Assembly (NCBI GenBank): GCA_017472575.1 | Contig: JAFUPX010000043.1 | Coordinates: forward strand, 1-64,000 | Reading direction: 5' to 3' | DNA length: 64,000 nucleotides | Origin: Clostridia bacterium | Lineage (GTDB): Bacteria; Bacillota; Clostridia; Oscillospirales; Acutalibacteraceae | Shown here: positions 44,693 through 54,271 of the stretch, one piece after another | Layout of the letters: every line of letters begins with the position of its first letter | Position numbering within the stretch: position 1 is the first letter of the stretch | Made by a program: the position numbers and the translations under genes | Notes under the pieces: model-generated | The model's input: the letters and a program-made list of their open reading frames with translations, nothing else | Databases searched by the model: none | What the model was told of the DNA's origin: nothing

Positions 44693-45751
44693 TTATATTG
44701 CCGCAAATTCGCTTCCCTCGCGCCTTAAATACTTACTTATCATAATAACACTACCTATAACACCTGCTAATATTCCTATTCCGATAAATATAAGCAGTAA
44801 CAGCCACGCAACATCGCCGTATTTAACGATATCGCTTGTACCGAGAGTTGAAATAATAGTTTCCGTAGCAACTCTGTAGCAGAAGTATAAAAGACCCTCT
44901 GCAATTAAAGCCGAAATAACACCTATAAGCATACCCTCAACAACAAAGGGAAGTCTAATAAATGCGTCGGTTGCTCCTACTGCCTTCATAATACTTATTT
45001 CAAGCTTTCGGTTATACATTGTAACACGAATAGTGTTTGAAACTATAACAAGTGAGATTATAAGAAGAATAGCTATTATCCAAATTCCTGCTATGGTTAT
45101 GCCTTGTTTGAGAGCAGTAATCGTTTCTGCTAAATCACTCTGTGACTGTATAACATCAACGCCTGCAAGCTTGCCGATTTCCTCTAAAGTTTCATCAAAA
45201 AGTGACATATCCTTCATAGTAACCTTAGCCGCACAGGACATCGGGTTACCGTATTCATCATCAAGGAAAGTAAAGTATTCTTCCTGTCCTTCAAGCATAC
45301 TCTCCTTAACAGCCTGAAGTCCCTCCTCGCTGGAGATAAACTCCGCCTTTTCAACATTGGAAATTTTCTCTATTTCCTTACAAAGCGCTTTTGCCTCATC
45401 CTCATTATGAATAACATAATCGTTATCGGATATTCCGTTAGCGTCCCTTTCAGGCTCAGAAGCCTCTTCGGCCGAGCTACTCTCTGCATTTTCAGAAGAA
45501 TTTTCCTCTGAAGAAACATCTTCTTTTTCACTGTAAAGAGCCCAGTTATAGTCCTTCATATAAACCATAACAACATTCTGCTTCTCAAGATTTCCAACTG
45601 CTATATTAACATTTTCGGTTATGAGAATTGCAAGTCCGATAATAACCATACATGCCACAAGCACGCCTATAGACGCAATAGACATAAGACGGTTTACCCA
45701 GACATTTTTAACGCCCTCACCGGCTAAATATTTTACACTTCCCAGCTTCAT
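44693..45751 (-). CDS. ftsX: cell division ABC transporter permease-like protein FtsX
   Basis: A 352-aa membrane protein. One N-terminal membrane segment (residues ~22-45), a large outer domain, then three C-terminal segments. SNTIRVTMYNRKLEISIMKA and VGATDAFIRLPFVVEG are the FtsX core. The outer domain has an extra acidic/Ser-rich insert at about residues 74-105 (SSEENSSENAESSSAEE). FtsX transmits FtsE ATP hydrolysis to outer hydrolases. It overlaps ftsE by 4 bp. Confidence 0.94.
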   Translation of the reverse strand: MKLGSVKYLAGEGVKNVWVNRLMSIASIGVLVACMVIIGLAILITENVNIAVGNLEKQNVVMVYMKDYNWALYSEKEDVSSEENSSENAESSSAEEASEPERDANGISDNDYVIHNEDEAKALCKEIEKISNVEKAEFISSEEGLQAVKESMLEGQEEYFTFLDDEYGNPMSCAAKVTMKDMSLFDETLEEIGKLAGVDVIQSQSDLAETITALKQGITIAGIWIIAILLIISLVIVSNTIRVTMYNRKLEISIMKAVGATDAFIRLPFVVEGMLIGVISALIAEGLLYFCYRVATETIISTLGTSDIVKYGDVAWLLLLIFIGIGILAGVIGSVIMISKYLRREGSEFAAI

Positions 45752-46473
45752 ACAATACCACCTCCGGCATTGTCCGCCACGATTCTTCCGCTGTCAAGCA
45801 TGATAACGCGGTGATTAAAATCTCTTACAAGGTTATGGTCATGCGTAACCATAAGAATTGTTGTTCCTTTTTTATTTATCTCTGTTAAGAGAGATACTAT
45901 TTCGTATGACATATTCGGGTCTACATTTCCGGTAGGCTCGTCCGCTATTATCAGGTCGGGCGCGTTTACAAGCGCGCGCGCAAGACCTACTCTCTGCTGC
46001 TCGCCGCCCGAAAGCTGCGAGGGCATTGAGCGCGCCTTGTGACCCAGCCCCACCTTGCTTAATGCCTTGGTTACCTCTCTGCGGACTTCCTTTCCCGAAG
46101 CACCTACAACATGCATTGCAAATGCAACATTATCAAAAACATTCATTGTAGGTATAAGGCGGAAATCCTGAAAAACTATACCCATAGTTCTTCTCAGCAT
46201 CGGAACCTGACGCCTCGGCATAGAGGTAAGGTCAAAGCCGTTAACGGTTATTTTGCCTGTATTTGCCTTTTCCTCTCGCATTATAAGCTTCATAAAGGTA
46301 CTTTTTCCGGCACCCGAGGAGCCTACAACGAAAACAAACTCACCGTTGTTAATTTTTATATTAACATCCTCGAGAGCGTGCGTTCCCGTAGGGTAGGTTT
46401 TGAAAACACCGCGGAATTCTATTATAGGGTCGTCATTACCCTGAATTACCGGGCTGTTTGACATTTCTTCCAT
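45748..46473 (-). CDS. ftsE: cell division ATP-binding protein FtsE
   Basis: A 241-aa ATPase. Walker A is FVVGSSGAGKSTFMKL, the FtsE-specific IVFQDFRLIPTMNVFDNVAF is clear, the signature is LSGGEQQRVGLARAL, and Walker B is DLIIADEPTGNVDP. The ATPase drives FtsX. The start could be 46473 or 46464; no strong ribosome site is visible at either. Confidence 0.96.
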   Translation of the reverse strand: MEEMSNSPVIQGNDDPIIEFRGVFKTYPTGTHALEDVNIKINNGEFVFVVGSSGAGKSTFMKLIMREEKANTGKITVNGFDLTSMPRRQVPMLRRTMGIVFQDFRLIPTMNVFDNVAFAMHVVGASGKEVRREVTKALSKVGLGHKARSMPSQLSGGEQQRVGLARALVNAPDLIIADEPTGNVDPNMSYEIVSLLTEINKKGTTILMVTHDHNLVRDFNHRVIMLDSGRIVADNAGGGIV

Positions 46474-46495
46474 TTTTATGCTTTCACTCTTTCAA

Positions 46496-47569
46496 TCAAT
46501 ACTTAACGGGGTTGCTCTTAAGGTACTTATTAACCATAAGTGCGATTTTAAAGATTATTGCATGGTCGAACTCGCGCAAATCAAGTCCCGTTATCTTTTT
46601 GATTTTTTCAAGACGGTAAACAAGAGTATTTCTGTGAACAAAGAGCTTTCTCGATGTTTCGGAAACATTCAGGTTGTTTTCAAAGAAACGCTGAATTGTG
46701 AAAAGAGTTTCCTGATCAAGGCTCTCAATAGAACCGCGCTTGAATACCTCCTTCAAGAAGGTTTCGCAAAGGGTTGTAGGAAGCTGATAAATAAGGCGGG
46801 CAATACCGAGGTTATCGTAAGATACAATAGTTTTCTCGGTATCGAAAACCTTTCCAACCTCTAAAGCTGCCTGAGCCTCCTTAAAGGAACGGGCAAGGTC
46901 CTTAAGATTATCAACCGTTGTTCCTATACCGATAACGGCATGAACATAAAATTCTCCCGAGAGAGTATCTGCAATTGTAGAAGCCAGCTTCTCAATGGTT
47001 TTTGCTCCGATATCAGACTTTGTTTCCTTAACGAGAGCAATATCGGTTTCATTAATATTGATAACAAAATCCTTTGACTTATCAGGGAAAAGATTCTGTA
47101 AAACATCATAAACCGAAACATCATGAGACTCATTAGCACGAATAAGGATAACAGTACGTAAAACATCACTGTTAAAATAAAGCTCGCGCGCCTTTAAGTA
47201 AATATCTCCGGGAAGAATATTATCAAGTATTATGTTTTTAATAAAGTTTGCACGGTCATACTTTTCATCATAGTAAAACTTAATATTTGAAAAAGCGACG
47301 GCTAAAACAGCAGTATATTTTGAAGCCAAAACATCAGTTCCGTCAACAAAAACTATATAGCTTGCTCCCTGACTGTTGGAAAGAGACTTAAATGTAATAT
47401 TATCGGATGTGAAAATTTCACCCGAAACAACCGCAGGCTCTAATTTTTCTCCTATTCTGCCAAGCTCACTGCAGGCGATTATTGTAAAGCTTTCATCGAT
47501 AACACCGAAGGTACGGTCAATCGCATCCTTCATTTGGTGTATTACTCCCTGAAAAAGACGGTTAGACAT
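46496..47569 (-). CDS. PucR/CdaR-type transcriptional regulator
   Basis: A 357-aa protein. The N-terminal ~270 residues are of unclear sensory type; the C-terminal ~60 form a PucR helix-turn-helix: FFENNLNVSETSRKLFVHRN followed by TLVYRLEKIKKITGLDL. It lies 22 bp upstream of ftsE in the same direction, so it could be the head of the ftsEX-M23 transcript. Signal unknown. ATG 47569 is used (AAGGGA upstream). Confidence 0.82.
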   Translation of the reverse strand: MSNRLFQGVIHQMKDAIDRTFGVIDESFTIIACSELGRIGEKLEPAVVSGEIFTSDNITFKSLSNSQGASYIVFVDGTDVLASKYTAVLAVAFSNIKFYYDEKYDRANFIKNIILDNILPGDIYLKARELYFNSDVLRTVILIRANESHDVSVYDVLQNLFPDKSKDFVININETDIALVKETKSDIGAKTIEKLASTIADTLSGEFYVHAVIGIGTTVDNLKDLARSFKEAQAALEVGKVFDTEKTIVSYDNLGIARLIYQLPTTLCETFLKEVFKRGSIESLDQETLFTIQRFFENNLNVSETSRKLFVHRNTLVYRLEKIKKITGLDLREFDHAIIFKIALMVNKYLKSNPVKY

Positions 47570-47626
47570 AAAAAGCACATCCCTTATAATTTTTTCTTCC
47601 GTTTTATGTTATATAAAACCTATTTT

Positions 47627-47655
47627 ATTTTACACAAAATCCTTTCATATTGCAA
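47627..47655 (-). promoter_or_regulatory. promoter of the PucR-type gene and ftsEX
   Basis: Minus strand: TTGCAA (47650-47655), 17 bp, TAAAAT (47627-47632). Confidence 0.7.
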
Positions 47656-47735
47656 GAGATATATTCAAAAATACATAAAAAAGTTACAAAATAATTACAA
47701 AATCAAGTTTTGCAGTGAGTTTATCATAAAAAAAG

Positions 47736-47766
47736 ACAGAAAAGCTGAGAAAATCAGCCTTTCTGT
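47736..47766 (-). terminator. terminator of the rnf operon
   Basis: ACAGAAAAGCTGA and TCAGCCTTTCTGT (12 of 13 paired) around a 5-base loop; minus strand follows with CTTTTTTT. Confidence 0.9.
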
Positions 47767-47772
47767 GCTTAA

Positions 47773-48561
47773 TTACTGATTGAATTTAACCAGAACTCCT
47801 CTTTTGCAAGCTTCTATACATTTTCCGCAGCCTGTACAGAGAGAATTATCAACAACTGCCACATTATCCGTAACCTTAACCGCTCCAGCCTCGCAAGCAC
47901 GCTCACACATTCCGCAGGCTATGCAGGATACACCGCAGGCCTTAACTACAGCAGCACCCTTATGCTTATTTGCACATCCGGCAACGGTTTTCGCATCCTT
48001 ACCAACAAGCGAAATAAGCATTTTAGGACAAGCCTTAACACATTTTCCGCAGCCTACGCATAAATCTCTGCAAATAACGGGTCTGCCGTTATTAACCGTT
48101 ATAGCTCCAAACGGACATACAACAGCGCAATCTCCGAAACCGATACAGCCGAATGAGCACTCCAGCGGACCTCCGCCAAGCAAATTCGCCGCGGAGCACT
48201 TTTGCGCACCCTCATAGAGATATCTGGTTTTTGTAATATCAGGATTTCCGCTACAGGAAATAAAAGCTACTTTTGGATTACTCTTAACCTCAACTCCCAA
48301 AATTCCAGCCAAAGCTGCAGCACTTCCGGCTCCGCCGGGAGCGCATTTGTCAGGCTCAGCCTCTCCGGCGGCTACTGCGGCGGCGTAACCGTCGCACCCT
48401 GAAAATCCGCAGGCTCCGCAGTTAGCGCCCGGCAAGGCATCTCTAACCTTTTGCTGCTTTTCATCCACAGGCACAGCCATAAACTTTGAAGCAAGGGAAA
48501 GACCCAAACCGGCTATAAGACCGATAACCGCAACAATAACAACTGCTAAGAAAATCTCCAT
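47773..48561 (-). CDS. rnfB: Rnf complex subunit RnfB
   Basis: A 262-aa iron-sulfur protein that accepts electrons from ferredoxin. One N-terminal membrane segment (residues ~3-25), then the [4Fe-4S] site GANCGACGFSGCDGY and several ferredoxin-type clusters (CIGFGDCAVVCPFGA, CVGCGKCVKACPK, CIACGMCERACEAGA, CTGCGKCIEACKRG). It is the last gene of rnfCDGEAB, 4 bp after rnfA. Confidence 0.96.
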   Translation of the reverse strand: MEIFLAVVIVAVIGLIAGLGLSLASKFMAVPVDEKQQKVRDALPGANCGACGFSGCDGYAAAVAAGEAEPDKCAPGGAGSAAALAGILGVEVKSNPKVAFISCSGNPDITKTRYLYEGAQKCSAANLLGGGPLECSFGCIGFGDCAVVCPFGAITVNNGRPVICRDLCVGCGKCVKACPKMLISLVGKDAKTVAGCANKHKGAAVVKACGVSCIACGMCERACEAGAVKVTDNVAVVDNSLCTGCGKCIEACKRGVLVKFNQ

Positions 48562-48565
48562 TGCC

Positions 48566-49150
48566 TTAACCCCCTATTCCGGCAAAGCCTAAGAATGAAA
48601 GCGACACTATCGCCGCAGCGACAAGCGTTATAGGCAAGCCCTTTAAAAATTCGGGAATATCAGCGGTCTCCATTTTTTCCCGTACACCCGAGAAAAGCAG
48701 CATAGCAAGCATAAAGCCGAGTCCAGCCCCTAAGGCATTGAAAAGAGACTGAACGAAGCTAAGTTCATTCGTTATGTTGAGCATTGTTATACCCAAAACC
48801 GCACAGTTTGTAGTTATAAGCGGAAGATAGATCCCCAAAGCATTGTAAATCGGCTTAATATACTTCTTTAAAACTATCTCAATAAGCTGAACAATAGCGG
48901 CGATAACAAGAATAAAAACTATCGTTTCAAGATAGGTATACTCAGGATAAAGAATATATGTGTATATAGGGTAAGTAACCGCCGTTGAAACAACCATAAC
49001 AAGAGTTACGGCAACGCTCATTGAAAATGCGGTGCCGGTCTTTTTGGAAACGCCGAGGAACGGACATATTCCCAAAAACTTTGAAAGCACCATATTGTTT
49101 GTTAAAATAGCCGCAAGAAGGATTGAGGCAATAGTTGTACTACTGTTCAT
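48566..49150 (-). CDS. rnfA: Rnf complex subunit RnfA
   Basis: A 194-aa membrane subunit with six predicted segments. LAAILTNNMVLSKFLGICPF and ALGIYLPLITTNCAVLG are the core repeats, which with the homologous RnfE bind a shared [2Fe-2S] cluster via the Cys seen in both. It overlaps rnfE by 11 bp. Confidence 0.95.
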   Translation of the reverse strand: MNSSTTIASILLAAILTNNMVLSKFLGICPFLGVSKKTGTAFSMSVAVTLVMVVSTAVTYPIYTYILYPEYTYLETIVFILVIAAIVQLIEIVLKKYIKPIYNALGIYLPLITTNCAVLGITMLNITNELSFVQSLFNALGAGLGFMLAMLLFSGVREKMETADIPEFLKGLPITLVAAAIVSLSFLGFAGIGG

Positions 49151-49835
49151 TTGAACTTTCCTCCTTATTCTCGGTTATTTTTTCACAGGCGGCTCTTGAG
49201 GGACAGCTCTCACAGCCTAAATGCTCCACTGCCTTTTTGCCGTTCTTCTTAGCAATGGCGTTTGAAGCGGCAACCAGCATACCGAAGACAAAAAATCCTC
49301 CGGGAGGCAAAAGGAATATTATCATAGGGCTGATATGATTTGCAGTAACCGTAATTCCAAAAAGGCTTCCGGCTCCTAAAAACTCCCTTATCATACCCAT
49401 AAGAGTTAAAACTGCGGTAAAGCCTATTCCCATTCCGAGCCCATCTAAAACACTTGGAAGAACAGAATTTTTCGAGGCAAACATCTCAGCACGAGCTAGT
49501 ATAATACAGTTAACAACTATTAAGGGAAGATAAATTCCCAGCGCGCTGTCAACCGACGGTAAAAATGCCTTAACAAGCATCTGAACAACACTTACAAAGC
49601 CTGCGATTATGGTAATGTATGCCGGTATACGAACCTTATCCGGAATGATGTTACGAAGCAGGGATATAGCGAGGTTTGAGCAAACAAGAACCATTGTAGC
49701 GGAAAGTCCCATTCCGATGCCGTTTATAGCGGCAGTGGTTATCGCAAGAGTAGGGCATGTGCCGAGCACTAGCCTTAAAACAGGATTTTCCTTAATCAGT
49801 CCGTTTGTGAAGTAACCTAAATATTTATTTTTCAT
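49140..49835 (-). CDS. rnfE: Rnf complex subunit RnfE
   Basis: A 231-aa membrane protein homologous to RnfA, with LRLVLGTCPTLAITTAAING and SALGIYLPLIVVNCIILARAEMF. It has an extra C-terminal Cys-rich tail (LGCESCPSRAACEKITENKE), beyond the ~200 aa of usual RnfE. The tail could bind a metal or be a local extension. It overlaps rnfG by 4 bp. Confidence 0.95.
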   Translation of the reverse strand: MKNKYLGYFTNGLIKENPVLRLVLGTCPTLAITTAAINGIGMGLSATMVLVCSNLAISLLRNIIPDKVRIPAYITIIAGFVSVVQMLVKAFLPSVDSALGIYLPLIVVNCIILARAEMFASKNSVLPSVLDGLGMGIGFTAVLTLMGMIREFLGAGSLFGITVTANHISPMIIFLLPPGGFFVFGMLVAASNAIAKKNGKKAVEHLGCESCPSRAACEKITENKEESSNEQ

Positions 49836-50422
49836 TCCGCTTCACCTCCGACTGTCTGAGTCTTATTAAACTGCTCTACAGCCTCGTTAACTGCGTTTGT
49901 AACCGCTTTTGAAGAAATTGTAGCTCCTGTAACAGCATTTATTTCATTGGCTTCGCCGTCAGCACCGTTTTTAACAACACTGATTTCGCCCTTTTTCCCC
50001 GAATACTGCGAATAAAAGCTCTCTTTGGTAACATTTTGTCCGAGTCCCGGAGTTTCATTTGATGCATCAAGTATATCAACGGCTTTAATGCTGCCGTCGG
50101 TATCAAAAACTGTCATAACCTCAACATCACCGCCGTAGCCCTTTGCCTGATTTATATAGATAAATGCAACAGCACTTTCATCCTTATAGGCCGCATAAAA
50201 GGTTATTTCGTCTTGGCTTGCCTCTTCAAAGCTATCCGCGTCAACCAGCCGAGCCATAGTCTCATTACGGCTTTTCTCACTGTTGGAGGCTATTGCGTCC
50301 TTAGTTATATAATTCGTAACGCTGAGAGCAAGCGGAATAATAATACATATACAAAGCAGAACAATAACAGGCTTAAAAATATCCTGACTGTATTTTTTAA
50401 AGAAATCAACTATCTTATGCAT
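49832..50422 (-). CDS. rnfG: Rnf complex subunit RnfG
   Basis: A 196-aa protein with one N-terminal membrane segment and an outer FMN domain. NAVTGATISSKAVTNAV contains the TGAT(I)S motif to which FMN is attached through Thr. The FMN needs ApbE, not in this window. It overlaps rnfD by 8 bp. Confidence 0.95.
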   Translation of the reverse strand: MHKIVDFFKKYSQDIFKPVIVLLCICIIIPLALSVTNYITKDAIASNSEKSRNETMARLVDADSFEEASQDEITFYAAYKDESAVAFIYINQAKGYGGDVEVMTVFDTDGSIKAVDILDASNETPGLGQNVTKESFYSQYSGKKGEISVVKNGADGEANEINAVTGATISSKAVTNAVNEAVEQFNKTQTVGGEAE

Positions 50423-51338
50423 GGTGCCTGCCTACCTTTCTCTTACCGAAGGGTCTGTTAAGAGTAAATCGGTTTATATAAGGCACAAGGATATTCATAA
50501 GCAAAATCGCATACGAAACGCCCTCCGGCATAGCACCGAATTTCCTTATAATAAAGGTTATAAGTCCGCATCCGATACCGAATATCAGCTTTCCCTTTGC
50601 TGTTATCGGAGAGGTAGAATAATCAGTAGCCATAAATACAGCCCCTAACATTATTCCTCCGCCGAAAATTGCGGACAAAATATCTCCTCCGCTTACAAGG
50701 GTTAAAATTCCAACCGTTCCGATAAAGCAGAGCGGTATAATCGGAGATATAACTCTTCTTATAATAAGATATGCCCCTCCCACAAGCAGAAGAAAAGCAG
50801 AGGTTTCACCAATTGAACCGCTGTGCATACCAAAGAAGAGCATTTTAGCCGAGTATGTACCTGCTTCGGCAGCTAAAGGTGTTGCCGAAGTCACCGTATC
50901 AGATACAGGCTCTAAAAAGCTTGTCATCTTTCCGGGGAAAGATACAAGCAAAACAATTCTTGCGGCAATGGCAGGATTTGCAAAGTTATGACCTATTCCG
51001 CCGAACATCTGTTTAACAACGATTATAGCCACAACACTGCCTATCGCCGCTACCCAGAGCGGTACGGTTGAGGGAAGATTCATTCCAAGTAAAAGTCCCG
51101 TAACAACAGCAGAAAAATCCCCTATGCTGTTAGGTTTTTTTAACGCCTTATTCCAAAGAAACTCCGCTAAAACAGCCGTTACAACACAAACTAAAAGTAT
51201 AGCCGCAGCCTTTAAACCGAAAAGTATACAGCCGTAAATCGCCGCCGGACAAAGCGCGATAATAACATCGAGCATTATTCCGGCTGTTGTATCACTGTGA
51301 CGAAGATGGGGCGATGATGAAACGGTTAATTTTTCCAT
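50415..51338 (-). CDS. rnfD: Rnf complex subunit RnfD
   Basis: A 307-aa membrane protein with about 8-10 segments, homologous to NqrB. The covalent FMN site is in SDTVTSATPLAAEAG. FGGIGHNFANPAIAARIVLL is typical of the family. One base separates its start from the rnfC stop. Confidence 0.95.
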   Translation of the reverse strand: MEKLTVSSSPHLRHSDTTAGIMLDVIIALCPAAIYGCILFGLKAAAILLVCVVTAVLAEFLWNKALKKPNSIGDFSAVVTGLLLGMNLPSTVPLWVAAIGSVVAIIVVKQMFGGIGHNFANPAIAARIVLLVSFPGKMTSFLEPVSDTVTSATPLAAEAGTYSAKMLFFGMHSGSIGETSAFLLLVGGAYLIIRRVISPIIPLCFIGTVGILTLVSGGDILSAIFGGGIMLGAVFMATDYSTSPITAKGKLIFGIGCGLITFIIRKFGAMPEGVSYAILLMNILVPYINRFTLNRPFGKRKVGRHHA

Positions 51339-52646
51339 TTACTTCTTCTCCCCTTTCAAAGCTGATTTAGCAACCCTCATTGTCTGCGTTAAAGGTCTCC
51401 TTGCGGGACATACATACGAGCAACAGCCGCATTCCATACAGTAATTAACATTCAATTCCTTGATTTTTTCAGTATTATTAAGCTTAACTGCCGTTTCAAC
51501 CATTGCAGGATAAAGCTGCATAGGACAGGCACTCGCACATCTTCCGCACCTGATACAAGGTGTTACCGTTTCGGATTTTATCTGGCTTTTCATAACGGTA
51601 ATTCCGTTATTACGCTTTTCAACACTCTTGTTTATATCATCAAGAGCAATGCCCATCATAGGTCCGCCCATAGGCACCTTGCCTATCTGCTCAGTATCAA
51701 CTCCTACAAATTCAAGAAGAGCCTTAATAGGAGTACCAATGGGAACTATAACATTCTTAGGCTCAGGTACCGCTGTACCGTCAACAGTTACCCTTTTTGA
51801 CACAAGCGGCATACCGGTTTTTATAAACCTATAAAGCGTTCCGATGCTCGTTATATTCATTACCATACAGCCTATATCGCTCGGCAGTTTACCCAAGGGC
51901 AGTTTTCTGCCTGTTGCGGAATAAATAATAACCTTTTCCGCTCCCTGAGGGTATTTCTGAGGCAGTTTCATAACGCGGACGCGGTTTTTGGTATCCCTCT
52001 TATCCGCCGCAATTTCAAAAAGCTTCTTTATAGCCTTTTTCTTGTTGCTTTCAATGCATATAACAACTCTTTTTATACCGAGAACCTTTTTTATAAGATA
52101 AATTCCCTCGATAACATCCTCATAGTTATCCATACACTCGCGGTAATCGCTGGTGATATATGGCTCACACTCAGCTCCGTTTACAATAAGAGTTTTAATA
52201 CTTTTTTTCTTAACATCAAGTTTAATTCCGGTAGGAAATCCCGCTCCGCCGAGTCCTACAAGACCGCACTGTCTGGCAGCTTTAGCTAAATCGGCAGGCT
52301 CCTTTACCTCAATTGGCGCTAATGCTTCATCAGGTGCCATCTTACCGTCAGACTTGATTTCGATACCTGTATCAGTCACTTTACTTACCGTTCCCGAAAC
52401 ACTGGCATGAATCGGAGCGCTTACCGCGCCGACCGCTTCTCCTATAAGCGTTCCAACCTTAACCTCATCACCTTTTTTTACCACAGGCTTTGCAGGCGCT
52501 CCAATATGCTGGGAAAAAGGAATGAAAACAGTTTCCACTCCCGTCATCTCAACAGTTTCAAGCTCGGCGGTATCTTTAAGGTGCGGCAAGAAACAGCCGC
52601 CCTTTATCCGTTTTACAGGACGCATTATTTTTTCCTTTTCAGGCAT
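51339..52646 (-). CDS. rnfC: Rnf complex subunit RnfC
   Basis: A 435-aa peripheral subunit that oxidises or reduces NAD(H). The N-terminal part has the biotin-like lipoyl fold, the middle the NADH/FMN region with GLGGAGFPTGIKL, and the C-terminal two [4Fe-4S] clusters (CIRCGRCASACP and CMECGCCSYVCP). First gene of the operon. The Rnf complex couples ferredoxin:NAD oxidoreduction to Na+ or H+ export. Confidence 0.96.
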   Translation of the reverse strand: MPEKEKIMRPVKRIKGGCFLPHLKDTAELETVEMTGVETVFIPFSQHIGAPAKPVVKKGDEVKVGTLIGEAVGAVSAPIHASVSGTVSKVTDTGIEIKSDGKMAPDEALAPIEVKEPADLAKAARQCGLVGLGGAGFPTGIKLDVKKKSIKTLIVNGAECEPYITSDYRECMDNYEDVIEGIYLIKKVLGIKRVVICIESNKKKAIKKLFEIAADKRDTKNRVRVMKLPQKYPQGAEKVIIYSATGRKLPLGKLPSDIGCMVMNITSIGTLYRFIKTGMPLVSKRVTVDGTAVPEPKNVIVPIGTPIKALLEFVGVDTEQIGKVPMGGPMMGIALDDINKSVEKRNNGITVMKSQIKSETVTPCIRCGRCASACPMQLYPAMVETAVKLNNTEKIKELNVNYCMECGCCSYVCPARRPLTQTMRVAKSALKGEKK

Positions 52647-52680
52647 AAGCCCCCTCCTTAAAACTAATATTCCGTTTAAT

Positions 52681-52709
52681 ATAATACTATATACAAACCA
52701 AATTTACAA
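52681..52709 (-). promoter_or_regulatory. promoter of rnfCDGEAB
   Basis: Minus strand: TTGTAA (52704-52709), 17 bp, TATTAT (52681-52686). Confidence 0.7.
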
Positions 52710-52726
52710 GTGATTTAAACAAAAAA

Positions 52727-52754
52727 GAACCTTGTTATTTGATTAACAAGGTTC
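52727..52754 (-). terminator. terminator of the DegV gene
   Basis: GAACCTTGTTA pairs with TAACAAGGTTC; minus strand continues TTTTTTG. Confidence 0.9.
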
Positions 52755-52763
52755 CTTAAAATA

Positions 52764-53633
52764 TTATCTCTCTTTACCTAAGAAAAATACAGCGAGAGTA
52801 CCGGGGCCCGCATGAGCGGCTATAACAGGGTCAATGCAATTGTATAAAACATTTTTAACCTTATAGCGCTTTTTAATCTCCTTTTCGAGATATTTAGCAT
52901 CCTCCTCGCAGTCTCCGTGAACAATGAAGATATCCTGATTTTGAATATTTTCTCCTTTTTCTTCAAGGCTATCTATAAGATGGTTAATAGCCGCCTTTCT
53001 GCCTCTGGCTTTGCCGGTTACATACAGCTTACCGTCTTCTGCCATATGAAGCAAGGGCTTTATTCCTATAAGTGTTCCTACAATAGCGCTTGTGCCAGAA
53101 AGCCTGCCTCCTCTTTTAAGGAAGAACAAATCGTCAATTGTGAAGATATGGCAGATAGAAAGCTTGTTTTTTTCTACCCAGTCGGCAACCTCTTCTATTG
53201 TTTTGCCCTCATTTTTGAGCTTTGCTGCATAGTGGATAGCCATTCCCTGACCTAGCGAAGCACAAAGTGTATCAACTACGATTATCTTTCTTTCAGGATA
53301 CTGCTCTTTATAATCCTCTGTTATATTAATAATATTCTGGTATGTTCCCGAAAGACCCGAGGAAAAGCTTAATATAAGCACATCCTCTCCGCTTTCAAGT
53401 ATGGGCTTAATAACCGCGTCACACACCTTTGCGGAAACAAGGGAGGTTGTTATTTTCTCCTTTTCACGAAGAAGTCTGTAAACCTCGCTGTAGTCGGTTT
53501 TACGGCCCTTAACATAGCTTTCGTATTCCTGTCCCCTCATATTGTAAGTAAGGGAAAGTATTTCAACGCCATAGTCTTCTATCTGCTTATCGGTAAGTCC
53601 TGCGGCTGAATCTGTTACAATTTTAAAACCCAT
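52764..53633 (-). CDS. DegV-family fatty-acid-binding protein
   Basis: A 289-aa protein of the DegV/FakB group, which present bound fatty acids to the FakA kinase. IVTDSAAGL at the N-terminus, [19 protein letters not shown], and [19 protein letters not shown] (here [19 protein letters not shown]) are diagnostic. AAGGAG lies before the ATG. A DegV partner kinase is not in the window. It has its own terminator; a weak promoter with TATAAT lies upstream. Confidence 0.92.
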   Translation of the reverse strand: MGFKIVTDSAAGLTDKQIEDYGVEILSLTYNMRGQEYESYVKGRKTDYSEVYRLLREKEKITTSLVSAKVCDAVIKPILESGEDVLILSFSSGLSGTYQNIINITEDYKEQYPERKIIVVDTLCASLGQGMAIHYAAKLKNEGKTIEEVADWVEKNKLSICHIFTIDDLFFLKRGGRLSGTSAIVGTLIGIKPLLHMAEDGKLYVTGKARGRKAAINHLIDSLEEKGENIQNQDIFIVHGDCEEDAKYLEKEIKKRYKVKNVLYNCIDPVIAAHAGPGTLAVFFLGKER

Positions 53634-53755
53634 AAATAATGCTCCTTTTATTTGCTGGAAACATTATATCGTTATATCCCCGATTTTTCACCCTACACTT
53701 AAAAATTTGAATTCTACTTAAATTCACAACAACTCTACTAAGAATAGAGTTGGCT

Positions 53756-54271
53756 TTATAATGCGCTTTTGAGAGCTTTTTTTAATGCAAAATCAAGAGG
53801 CTTAAAAAGTATTGGAGTTAGGATAAGATTTCCCGCACAATGGAGAATATCAAACCAAAGCCCGTTGATTATGTATGTTACCCCGAATGTAATTCCACCC
53901 GTTATAAAGTAAGGTATACTGCAAAGCGTTCCGAACAAAAGACCGTAAATACCTGAAACAGCAGTATAAATCCAAACACTTTGTACTCTTCTTATCAGAC
54001 AGATTACTACTACTAAAACCGCCCACACATAAAGATAATTTACCACCCATAACGATAACCCATAGGTAATAATTTCGCAAAAAACAAAAATATAAACCGA
54101 TATAAAGGATTTGTATGAAAAATTCACCGCGGTTATCATAATAAGCAGGGTTACTATTTCAATATTCGGAAGAGATGCCATAATAACCTGAGAAACATAC
54201 ATTAAAACGCCCAAAAGAGTGAGCAATATAATTTGAAAAAGCTTTTTATGCCGGAGTGTACGTGATTTCAA
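53756..54271 (-). CDS. ECF transporter S component (probably for cobalamin)
   Basis: A 171-aa membrane protein with five or six segments (LFQIILLTLLGVLMYVSQVI, IEIVTLLIMITAVNFS, YLYVWAVLVVVICLI). It has the size and the hydrophobic pattern of ECF substrate-binding (S) proteins; FITGGITFGVTYIINGLWFD is typical. Its place behind a cobalamin riboswitch and a DUF4430 gene suggests B12 or a corrinoid precursor. TTG 54271 (GGTGAT upstream) is preferred to a GTG at 54280. It overlaps the DUF4430 gene by 26 bp. The EcfA/A'/T module must be elsewhere. Confidence 0.75.
   Translation of the reverse strand: MKSRTLRHKKLFQIILLTLLGVLMYVSQVIMASLPNIEIVTLLIMITAVNFSYKSFISVYIFVFCEIITYGLSLWVVNYLYVWAVLVVVICLIRRVQSVWIYTAVSGIYGLLFGTLCSIPYFITGGITFGVTYIINGLWFDILHCAGNLILTPILFKPLDFALKKALKSAL

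Noticed and set aside
46478..46864. 128-aa plus-strand open frame
   Set aside because: Antisense to the conserved helix-turn-helix end of the PucR-type gene.
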